DNA of 64,000 nucleotides from positions 530,741 to 594,740 of the forward strand of contig JANPWX010000537.1 of the NCBI GenBank assembly GCA_024734555.1, in the 5' to 3' direction. Below, one piece after another: positions 1-10,714 of this stretch; position 1 is the stretch's first letter, and every line of letters starts with the position of its first letter. The DNA is from Trochalopteron elliotii. Taxonomy: Eukaryota > Chordata > Aves > Passeriformes > Leiothrichidae. The translations under genes were made by a program, and so were the position numbers. A model generated the notes under the pieces. The model saw only the letters and a list, made by a program, of their open reading frames with translations. It was not told the origin of the DNA and ran no database searches.

Positions 1-3000
1 GAAGATGAGACTTTTCTTTGTTTATTCACTTACAGCTCCGATTTTCCAGAATTCTGACAGGAGTTTGAAAAGTCTCTGAAAAAACAGACAATCTTGTTCA
101 AGAACTGTAACTTTATTCATAACTGGTTAACTGGAGCAGAGCCTGGTAATACAGTTGTGCAACTGTGGATTAAAAATGCAGTCTTGTTTTTGTAACTAGG
201 AAAATCAATAGCTATGCGTAATCAAAGCTGAAGACTTGTTTCAGAAAGTATCCATAGCTAAGTAAAAAATGTTTTGGCAATGAGGCATAGCAAGCTGGCT
301 TATACTTATCTTATTGTTGGATGGGTTTTGTTTTGTTGGTGTTTTTTTGGTTTTTTTTTTTTTTTTTTTAGAGAATGACTCATAACTTCTAAACAGTAAA
401 AAAAAATAATAAAAAAGATTAAATGCAGAAGACCAAGTATGCAGAACTGAACTGCTAGAATCACATTTTTGCCAGAACCATCAGTACCTGTAATACATGT
501 TTATTTTCAGTGTGTTGTTTTTAATCTGTCATGTGGTCAACTGGCCACGCTAGTTAAATTCTGCCTGTGGGCCATACATCAAAGTTACTGAAGCTTTAAG
601 TCAGTGAACTAGCTAGCATGGAAAGTGGTCTCATTCTCACAGTACCACTTCAAACTGTTTTTACTATGAAGTGAGAGTCCTATGTATGATTGTAAATACA
701 TGCTCTTTTTTTTTTTTTCTTTTAATAAAAGTAAGGAAACAAATACTGATCTGTCCCTGACAAGTAATGTGCAGAAAATCCACATGACACAATTAAACCT
801 CACAGCTTTCTTGAGGATCAGTAAGGTACAAACAAGCATTATGATTATGGGTGCACTGGCCGCACCTGTCAAGACACATGCTCAATTTGAAAGCTTATGT
901 ACAGTTCACATAAATACAAAGCAGAATTCAGCATTCAAATAGATAATTTTTATTCTAATGAACTTAGATTTAAGGAAAAGATGGATTGTTAATGTGGATA
1001 TTTGTTGCTTTTTTCTAGTGTAAGTTGTTGGGGAAGTGGGGGTGGAAAGAGGAAAAGGTGAGTTCATAACATTTCCAGTTGATATTCCAGCATTTCTGTT
1101 GTCAGCTTTGCGGTGTGTGGTTACAGGGTAAGGTAATTCAGATATTCCAGGGCTGAAAAACTAAGATAGTATGTCTGGAACTTTCAACAGCCCCAATCCT
1201 TCTATTCTACCATCAGGACATCCAAAATTACACGGAGTTCTCTAGAATTTGGTGATAATTTTAAAAGCTTTGATTGAAATTCATATTACTGACCTATAAA
1301 TGACTTCATGTATTTACAGTGAGATACTTGAAATCTGGGTTGACCTAGAATTAAAGGTTCCTTAATCAGGAAAAGATGGGTTATCTTGTATGTATAACAA
1401 AGTATTAAGTGCATTCTAATGAAAAGGAATTTGTCATTTGTAACAGCATACTTTAATGTGCTTGGTATATGTTTAACTGATATAGATACCTTATATCCTG
1501 GGAACAAACTTCTCCTCTTCTGTAGTTCTGTGAGGTATCATCAAGAAATCCAGATATACAAAGTGTTCCTTTTGCTTGCTGTCATATACATTCAGATGCT
1601 GAAGATTAATTGTATGTTTCCATGCAAGGAAAAGAGACTTCAATTGAATTTTGAATATTCAGAAATAGCTATCCCACAATGTAATTAAATATCAGACAAA
1701 CTTAATAAAGCTTAGGCAGTATACAGGGATATTCATCAATTGTGGACATGGTGAAAAGTGGGTTGAGGCAGAGTTTGGCCTACAGATGTGGTATGCTCTG
1801 GCTTTCACAATTTAAAAGAATTTTTCTGTGTTGCTTTAACCAATATGCTCTCTCAACATACCCCCTGTTGCTGATCTTCCTTGTTAGTTCATTTTTGAAT
1901 AAATGCAAAAATATTAGTGAAAATCTGAATACTGCCCATCCACAATTAGTGTGCTGTGAGAGAGCAAATTAAATCAGGTAATTAATCTTCTTTTGTGGCA
2001 ATGTCAAAATTTAACTTCTGTCTTTAAACCATTATCTGTGTCAGAGTGGTCTGCTGTTCTAAGAGACACACACTGCAGGATGAAAGGTTTAATCTAGTTT
2101 CTGCAAACATGTTAATTTCTGCCACATCCTTCCAAAAGTGCTTGTTCTAGATCCTAGTGATGCCTTCTTCTTTGTAGCACATGGACCTTGGAACCAAATT
2201 ATGATTACATCTACTCGTATGATGTAGTCAGTGAATAGTGTCATGTGTCTGTGTAGACCACTTCAATTTGGTTGTGATCAGGTATTTCTCCACTGGTAGG
2301 TATCAAAATAATGCCCCTGAGGAAGGAATGTGGCAATTTGTAACCATTGGACTCTCTGCTTTAAATATTTCATTAATTAGCGGTTATGGTGTGATTATTG
2401 CCTGGACTATGGGTAGACTTTTTAAAAAAATCCTCTGCATTTGAATAAATCATGGAATATAATAGTGAAATTCAGTGGACATGGAACAACATTTAGAGAA
2501 TCAAGCCACATTTTAGAAAATGTAGGCTGCTATCTGTAAATTATTTGGAATGCTTTTATCTTTGCTTTTTGGTAACTAACTGTAACCTAGAATAATGAAG
2601 GAGTAATATTTAGCTTTCTCAATTAAGAAAGAAAATAAAAACAATAATTATAATAATTAACAGCTTACTACAAAATTGAGACTGATAATTTCACTGTAAT
2701 AAATCTTTAGATTATGGAAATTCACTAGAAATTTTTGTTTTAATGGGGTGGGGAGGATGGAGGAATCTAGTAGAAACATCAAGGATCAGATTCTATAAGT
2801 GACTTTTCTCTGTGGTGCAAATCATCTCACTGTTGCTGGATGGAGATGCAGTTCTGATTTGCTATCTCAAAAAAACATATCCAGCAACTAATACTTCCAT
2901 TCAGAAAGTGTATAAAGTACTCCTCTTCAAGAATGTGATTCTAATCTTCATGTTTTCGGTGCTTAACTGTTTTCATGATGAGGAGCATGAAAGGAATCTG

Positions 3001-4519
3001 ATGGCTAGATGAGATTGGGTGACAAAAGATTTAATGCAGGGAATGTTTGGATGTTCTTGAGGCAACAATGATTGCTATCACAATAATTATTCCATTTTAC
3101 CAGCAATGCCTCAGCGTTATGAGTAATGTATTTTTATTTCAACGGTTAACCAGCATACTCAGATTGCTCAAACTTACCACATATTTCCTCTATAATTTTA
3201 TTTCCTCTTGCTATCTGACAAGAGTTGAGAGAATCTCTATTAATTTGTTTCATTGCTGTGTGCCAGTACTGAGGCATTGATTTTATATTACTGACTAAAA
3301 TATCTAAAACTTTGGTAAGTAGATGTCTACACTCACATGAAAGTATATGTCTGCTTTCAGTTTCACGTGCATACTGTTCCAGTCAAGTGATTCATGCCCA
3401 CATGGGTGTGGGAGACTTGTATTTCATAGAGTTGACTGTAAAGATCATATATCAAGTTTGAAATATTTTTGTTCCATCTTCTATCACAGGTTTATTTTAT
3501 ATCATAGTAATTGTTCTTAAATTCATTCCTGGGCTCTCAGAAGTTAGATTTCTCTTTGCTTTAAACACTTTTTTTTTTCTTTTTTTTTTTTCTTTTTCTA
3601 GTAACATTTAGCAATGAGTGTGTTATCCTACTGTTTTTATTTGGATCAGCCATGCAGTTTTGAAGTAAATCTGTTTGCCTCTACTTTGATTTGCATTGTG
3701 GAGTGATCCTAGGGAGTGACCTGGATGGGATTCCTTTTGCTCAAAATAATGTGAAAGCTGCAGGAATGTGCCTAATACACTCCAGCCACTAGTAAGCCTT
3801 CAATCTTTAAGATTATATCTGATAACTAGTTCAAAGTAGAAAGCCCTTGGAACATGTATAATATGGAATATTCTTACAGTTAACTCTTTCACTGTACAGG
3901 CCCAGTTTTATTGGCTGTTGCTAATACAGCCATAGCTGCAATTACTTAGCATTTCCGTGAAACTGGTTTTGCATATATGTGAAACTTCTTTGGATGAATG
4001 ACATCCATGCATAACTGACTGCATAATTAGTGAGATTATTTGTGAAAAGTTTTCACTTATGTATTTGACCTTTTTAGCACTTAAAATAATGCCGAATACC
4101 TATTTGCACATTGCTGTTCATTTTTAATTTATCCTGACTCAAATTTATTCAGGACTGTCAAACTTCTAGTACTTTCATAGTTATTCCATAGCTTGCACCT
4201 GGAAAATTCTTTGTAAGAGTTTTCAAAAAAATTGCTCAGTTAAATTACTCTAATTTTGAGAAACCGATTTTTTCTGTGGTACTACTGAAGCCATTGAAAG
4301 TTGCAACGAGACATTTAAGTGAAAGCCACTAAATTAAATGAATGCAAATATTTTTTTTTTTTTAGTTTTAAAACAATCAGACATCTAATTGGAGGCTTCC
4401 AACTCCATAATATGTGTATTATCAGTATTAATTAGATGTCCTTAATGAAATGAGGTTGTTTCAGGTAAAGGCTGGAACAGGCATTCTGTTACACAAACTG
4501 TTGCATTTATTTGTTGTAT

Positions 4520-4546
4520 AAAATGCCTAAAAGTTTTAGGCATTTT
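4520..4546. repeat. 27-bp perfect palindrome (13-bp arms, 1-nt centre)
   Basis: The arms 4520-4532 and 4534-4546 are exact reverse complements around a single G at 4533. The arm core is TGCCTAAAA. The outer flanks (T at 4519, G at 4547) do not pair, so the symmetry stops sharply. No gene or known element explains it. It could form a short hairpin in the intron RNA. Confidence 0.8.
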
Positions 4547-7437
4547 GTGAAGTAGATGGTAGGCATTACTGTTAATGATTCCATTGTGAAATGTGATTTT
4601 TTCAGAGTTTCTTTGTGTTATTGTTGTGAACAGTGGAATTTTCAGTAGGAAGTAGCATCCTTAGTGGTTCCTTGCCAGAAAGGTTATTAATGAACAAAGG
4701 AAGTGTTAGAAATGCAGTGTTTGCCACAGGCTCTTCAATCCCTCCCAACAATTGTACGCTTGAGACAGAGAACCAATTATTACATTTCCTTTTGGGAACA
4801 TTCTTTGACTTCTTTATTCCTCATAGATCTATTTATGTGTTTGTGTTTATGTTTTGTGGAACTCGATTTTCTTTCGTAATTTCTCTTTCCTTTGAAGGAC
4901 AAAATTTCATTTAGGATGATTTGAACTTTGCACATATATTTTTAAATCTGCATCTGCTTGTTATAGGATAAACTCAGACCTTCTGGTGACTCATTCCAAC
5001 AACTGGGTCAGCATTTGGTACCTAAGTAATTTTGCTTCCAAATCTTTCCTTCGCCCCTACACCATAAAACTGTTGGACCATTTGTGACTGTATTTTTGGA
5101 GATTACAGTGATCACTGTGGCAGTCCATTTTCCTTATTTCTCTCTCCTTGATGAGAGTGATGCAGTCAGGTTTCCAGAAACTTTTCCCACCAGTTGTTTT
5201 TTCTTTACATGCTATTTGGAGCAGTCCAACCACATTGCTGGTGAATAGAAAATGAATGTGTCATAGCAGCAAAGCCTTCGGTTGTTGCAGCAGAATTCAT
5301 TAAATTAATTTTGTATACCAGCTCCTAAATTTTATAGACAAACTAAACCTGTTTCTCAAGTCCAGTTTGTCATTTTGGTAGTCGTGCACTCTAATGATTC
5401 ACATTCTTGGAAGCGATGGCTGTGTGAGTTTATAAGGCTATGTGTCATCTAGTGAACAGAAATCAGCTACCAATCAAATTCTGAGGACGTGCAATCCACT
5501 TAATGTGGGCACTTGTTTCCATTTTAGTTTTGTGTATGTTACATACTTCATGATACATGATAGCACATGTATGAACACACAGAGACCCATTTCTGAACAC
5601 GAAGATGTGGTGGGGCTCTGGGGGCAGCTGGTGTGTGAATGTACAAATGGACAAGTACTTGGAGAAGAAAAGCTGGTTATTTATCAAAGACTTGAACTCT
5701 TTGGGGTGTGTCTTGCAAATACACATCCATTACCTATCTTTTTTGTATTTTCTATAGTTTTGTGTATTAATTTCATCTCCGTGGAATATGCTCTACAATA
5801 TATAGAAGGATACACAACTGTAGCTCTGAAAAGGGAGATTATTCACTGGGATGGTCTAAGAATATTTCAGGAATTAGCAACTTCCCAAAGGCCTAGGAGG
5901 CAGAATTGGAAGGAATCTGTGGAGAATGCTCTGTATACCTGTTTTGCCTGATATTCATAGGTCTTTCTTGACAGCTCTATTTGTTAAGTTTGCTTTTTGG
6001 TAGGGCTGTTGTAACAGTAGCCTTGTTGCTAATCCAGACTGCTGGCATTATTCAGTTGGTGGAGTCTTGCAGAATGTTTTTGTCACGTTGTAAAGAAGCA
6101 TGTGTAACTGGAGGCATATTCTGCAAACTAGAGCAAAAGTTAACAATCAATATTACAGTAGTCTCAAAGGCAAAAACAGGATTCTGTTCTATGTAATATG
6201 TGTATTACTGTGTATTTAAAAATAAATATAATAAAGTTATGGTGAAATGAATGTATGTACTATAAAAATGATTTATATATACTTAAGTCATTTCATAGAG
6301 AAAGAACAGTAATGCACTTTATTCACCTATTTAATGAAGCAGTAATTCTGAGATGTGTTTAAAATTTTAATTTTTTTTTCACCAGGTGGCTTACCAGTTG
6401 TCTGTATCATAGATATGATTTGGCTTTTAGCCATCTCAATTCTATACTTCGCAAGCATGTCATATCTCTTACTATTTAAATCTTTAAACTTGCCTTAATC
6501 TCTGGACAAGCAGAGTTTCTGCCTATGCTTACTTTCAGGATAAATCACAGGGTGTTCTGTGTGGGTGTCACTCCCTGGGGCTTTTGGCTAGAAGCTTTTC
6601 AGCCCTGGCACTGCTGTTAGTTTAGGGAATGTACAGAGCCACACAAGTTGTTGGTTTGGGGCTCAACTGTGGTAGGTAAAAAGTCTGTGTTGCTTTTGTG
6701 ACATGACCTAGAGTAACTTACTGGGGTTTTGAGGAGAGATTGAATTTATACTTTAGCACTGCCAGACTCAGAACATAATGAGTCTTTTCTTTCCATTATT
6801 TGAACTGTTAAGAAGAGCATCTCTCTTTTTTTTCTTGGCTGTCAGTATTGGAGGTTAGCCACATGAGAGTAGAAGGGTGTGTTAAAGGAAGCAGAAGCTA
6901 AAATACTAAGGAAGTCTTACAGAAAGAATTCTTAAGGGTAAGCTTGATTGAAACAGAAAAGTGCTACAAATTTACTTGAAGATGCAGTGGAAAAAAAGTC
7001 ACACTTTTCTATGGCCAGATCCAGTCATTAGTATTTCTGTCAGAGTAAGGTCTTTGGGTTGATTCTTCATAAACTAACTCTTGTGACAATTCTTAGGTAC
7101 CTAACATGAAAGTAATGGCACCAAATAAGGACAGGGATGTTCTTGAGACTGTCTTCATGTGTGACTGGTTGTAATTGGTATGCTGTAGTGGTGCCTCTAA
7201 TATTAAAAAAAAAGAAAATATGATCCTATTATGAACTGTTTGTTATAAGGGAATAATCAATAAATTCCTTTGTGCAAAAACTGAGACATGGTACATATTC
7301 AAGAAAAAGCAGCTTAATCAAGACACCAGTGTGTGTTTTCAGTTGTCTGACGCACCAGAAGTGATTTATGAAAAAATGCTCAAATAAAGACATCATAAGA
7401 TCTACTATTTCTAAAGCCCCATTGAACTAATTCTGCG

Positions 7438-7946
7438 TGTGATGAGGTTAATTTTCATCATAGCAGCCCCTGTGGTGCTGTGTTTGGGATCAGTGACTCA
7501 AACAAGGCTGATAGCATGCCAGTGAATTGGCTGTTGCTTGAGCAGCTCTTGTCAAGGTTTTCTCTTTTCCCGTTTTCTCTCCAGTGACTAGACTGTGGAT
7601 AGACATGGGACTGGGAGGGGACACAATTCAGGCAGCTGACTCAGGTTGACAAGAGGGCTATTCCATGCCATAGAATGTCATGCTCAGCAATGAAAACGGG
7701 AGGAGGTTTTTAGGGAGGTAGCCATTGCTTAGACTGGCTTGGCCACAGGTCTACTTGTGGGAGATGGTGGGTGCCTTTGCATCTCCTGTTTTACTTTTCT
7801 TTCCTCTTTTCTTCACTTATTAAACTCTTGACCCATGAGTTTCTTCCCTTGGGTCTTTCTGTTCTTTCCCCTTGTCCTGCTGGGGGCTGGGGAAGGGAGG
7901 AGAGGCTGCGTGGTCCTTAGCTGCTGCCCAGGGTGAGCTCACCACG
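7438..7946 (+). mobile_element. Degenerate solo LTR of an avian endogenous retrovirus
   Basis: The stretch matches, in order, the landmarks of a common avian ERV LTR as I remember it: a start near TGTGATGAGGTTAATTTTC, a central block beginning GGGAGGGGACACA and continuing to ATGTCATGCTCAG, an ATTAAA polyadenylation hexamer at 7819-7824 followed by ACCCATGAG, and an end near GTGGTCCTTAGCTGCTGCCC. The position of the usual TATA motif, just after ATGCTCAG, has decayed. No gag, pol or env sequence flanks it, so it is probably a solo LTR left by recombination. No clear target-site duplication is visible, so both ends are uncertain by about 10-20 bp. It lies in the same orientation as MDFIC, within an intron. 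Confidence 0.72.
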
Positions 7947-8867
7947 TGGAGCAGCATCTGTCGGGATGAGCTGCTCCAGTGGGCAATTTTGGAGTGCACA
8001 GTAGGATACCAAACACGTTTAATGGGGTAGGTTTCTGTTACAGGTACGTATGGGGAAGTCTTCATGTGAATTCAATAGATCAAAGAAGAGATAATTGATG
8101 TTAATTCTTTTGAACTTCTTATCAAAATTGTTTGGTGTTCAGTTGCAACATTGTTTCTTTTAAACTTTTTAATAGTGCTTCTTTTTTCTTGTTAACTGCT
8201 ACTATTGTTTACATGGTCTTGACTTGACCATTTACCATATCCAGCTAGAATAATGAAAATGCACATGAAAAATAGACATACAGCCTAGATAGTGAGAAGA
8301 AAAAAGAAAATACTAAACTGAAAACAAGCAGAGGGATGAAAAATAAATTCATATGAATAATGATGACTTATTGTATTCTGCACTCCTTCATATTTCTTAG
8401 ATAAAAATGTAATCTAGAACACTGAGGGCCCCATAATATTAACATTATTGTTTCCTTATAGCCGTTCATTGTTTACTACATGAAATACTAGGATTCTGCA
8501 AAGTCATATCTTATACAAGAGAATTGTATACAGCAACTCTGTGGGTCTGTACTAGCACTGCTGGGTATGTATTGTAATTTTGGTGTCATCGCTGTTGTAA
8601 AGTAATTCAAGAGCAAAATCTCCTAAAACAGCTCATTTAAGCTTAGTGTTTGTGGAAAGCGAAGTGCTTTTACAGTAGCTCTGTCAGGGCACTACTTACT
8701 TTTATTCAGTCTGTTTCCGAACACTTTTCAAACACTTTTGAAACACATTTGCACCTAACACTTAACTGCACTGGCTAAATCATCATACTTCAATATAGTC
8801 ACTTTGTATTTGATAGATACCAGGCAGAAATAATTTTATCTGATTCCTGTCAAAGGAGTTGAAAAAC

Positions 8868-9020
8868 TCTGTGTTTAGGTTTTTTCTTGCTGTTTTTTGT
8901 TTGGTTTGGTGTCTTTTTTTGATTGATTGGTTTTGGTTTTCTCTTTTTTTAAATTTTTTTAATTTTTTGTTGTTGTTGCAGGTTTTGTGGGTTTTTTTCT
9001 GTTTTTGTTTTTTTGTTAAT
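8868..9020. repeat. T/G-rich low-complexity tract
   Basis: This stretch is almost entirely T with interspersed G, including several T-only runs and GTTTGGTTTGG and TTGTTGTTG stretches. It is the complement of an A/C-rich tract. It resembles degraded simple repeat or an old A-rich retroposon tail on the minus strand. A 60-codon open frame here, rich in Phe and Leu, is a composition artefact. Confidence 0.6.
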
Positions 9021-10570
9021 GTTGATAGGATGATTATCTAGGTAAGATTAAGTCATCAGGGCAAGGGGCAAAACTCATTAAAGTCAATATCTTCCCATTC
9101 ATTTCAATAACTATGCCAGTCCCAGTGAAACAGTTCTTCTCAGGATGGGCTTGAGGAAATACTGACAAGTTGTTGGTGGGAGGGAGGACGGAGAGCAAAG
9201 TACCACAGAGGTAGCTAGGTCAGACATTTCAGAAGTGGAAATTGATAGAAGGGGAGCAGTAGTGCTTGAAGGCAAATGCTACTATACGCACAAGATGGCA
9301 TATATTATTTTGAGTGATGTTCAGTGCCTCAGTTTAATAGGGTGAATAACAAAGGCAGAAAGTTAGGATTTAAAATCAAAGTGTTATGGGTTACATGAAG
9401 AAACTAATCTTTGCTATGTCACGGTAGCAAAAAGTGATTTTTCTGTGTCTCAGGACTGGAATAATTGCTTTACTAGAGGATACAGTATATGAAACTGTAA
9501 CATGGGATTTATAAACGTATTCTTGTTTGAAATAAATAAATAGAACTAACAGACTTTTCATCAGTTGTTCATCTAGATTTTCTGTAAATATTGAATGTTG
9601 TAGGTATATTCAAAAGAAAATACATGAGACTGAAAATATTTAGTGTTTTCCAGATCCCTTGAGTAAGTAATATAAACTGATAATCTGTTGCTGTGAATAA
9701 TAAACAAAGTAAATCCAGATTTGAAAATGTTTCCAGTAGGAAAACTCTGTAGCAATCAAGAACAGAAAGATTTATGTGTGTGGATTTGATTACTAAAACG
9801 TTAATGACAGTGAAGATGAAAACTGTCACATACCTTGTTTTGAGGAAACTCCTGTGATAACTGGCAACATCATCAAAACAACATCTGTTACATTGTGAAA
9901 TAAGCTGAAGAATCCCTCAAATAAACTTACTATGGAATTTTCCCTGCATCTTATGTAGACTTGGAGAGAAGAAATACTTTTTCTTTTCATTATTGGCTAA
10001 ATGTTGACTTTTAATCAGCAGTGACTTTTTAAAGCTATTTTTTTTTTAACAAAAAATAGGTAATTGTGTTATAATAATTTTTCTGAATTTTTGTACTGGT
10101 CACTTTTGAAGTTTCAACCGTGTTTGTCTTTGATTATGTGTTTAATCATAAAAAACAGAGAACAAAATTTTGTGAAATTACCATTGCTTTTATATGCTAG
10201 AGCCACTTGTATGTGGGTAAAAAATAATGGGTTTTTTGTGTGACAAAGGTATTCAAATTTTTATATGAAAATTTTGTAGAAGGTAACTAAATAAGAAAAC
10301 ACTCCCTCCCCCAACTATAATTTGTTACCGAAGCTGCTGAGTATTATTTTGCATAATTGGATACAATATGACTGAAAGTCTTTCTTAACGAGAAATTATA
10401 TTGATCTAGGACAGAAAACAAATTGAAAATCAACTTTTTTGGAGGTTAATTCTAAGGAAACAGGAGATGCTAAGCCAAGTTATATTTTATGCCATCTTAC
10501 TTTTAATTTTCAAAAATTAGTTTTGTTCACATAGAGAAAAAATACTGTACAAACTAATCCCTTGGAATTT

Positions 10571-10590
10571 CTTTTGACTTAGGTAAAACT
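10571..10590 (+). promoter_or_regulatory. MDFIC: MDFIC exon acceptor directly followed by a donor-like GTAAAA
   Basis: A pyrimidine-rich run ends in the acceptor AG at 10581-10582, and the exon begins with GTAAAACT. The AG is therefore immediately followed by a GTAAAA that resembles a 5' splice site. If the previous exon ends in G, as the reading frame suggests, joining it to this exon would rebuild a G|GTAAAA donor at the junction. That is the arrangement of a recursive-splice exon. Whether it is used that way cannot be seen from DNA. Confidence 0.5.
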
Positions 10591-10714
10591 GACCAAGAGA
10601 CTACTGTGGCAGGAGATAAAGACATAAACCAGCATTCCAGTAATCAAAGTATACAAGCAGAGATACAAGAGCAGTCCATCTGGGGAAATCGCACTGATGG
10701 TGACCTCATCAGAA
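10583..10714 (+). CDS. MDFIC: MDFIC internal coding exon, 132 nt (N-terminal acidic/polar segment)
   Basis: The exon opens after AG at 10581-10582 with two bases (GT) that complete a codon begun in the previous exon, probably Gly. It then encodes KTDQETTVAGDK and ends with a block containing QSIWGN and DGDLIR. The last base (A at 10714) starts the Thr codon finished in the next exon. The donor is GTAAGT at 10715-10720, a consensus match. The length is 44 codons exactly, so exclusion would keep the frame. The first half diverges from what I recall of mammalian MDFIC, while the QSIWGN...LIR block is well kept. No domain or enzymatic motif is present, and the segment looks disordered. Confidence 0.88.

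Larger units (their letters stand above)
1..10582 (+). other. MDFIC: 3' part of an upstream MDFIC intron (intron 1, incomplete)
   Basis: This is non-coding DNA between the unseen first coding exon and the exon at 10583. It is AT-rich with stops in all frames. Contents I can name are a poly-T run (351-369), a T-rich tract at about 3569-3599, a 27-bp palindrome (4520-4546), a decayed solo LTR (about 7438-7946) and a T/G low-complexity tract (about 8868-9020). One open frame of 169 codons (5442-5951, +) has no recognisable domain and is discussed as a finding. The intron would end at the AG at 10581-10582. Assignment to MDFIC is inferred, because the exon at 10583 begins in mid-codon and needs a 5' partner upstream. 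Confidence 0.75.

Noticed and set aside
3569..3601. Strong polypyrimidine tract ending in TAG, resembling a splice acceptor
   Set aside because: The sequence after it has stops soon in each frame, no matching downstream donor was seen, and MDFIC needs no exon here. It is best read as a T-rich low-complexity tract.
7820..8065. 81-codon minus-strand open frame
   Set aside because: It overlaps the 3' half of the degenerate LTR in antisense and has no independent support.
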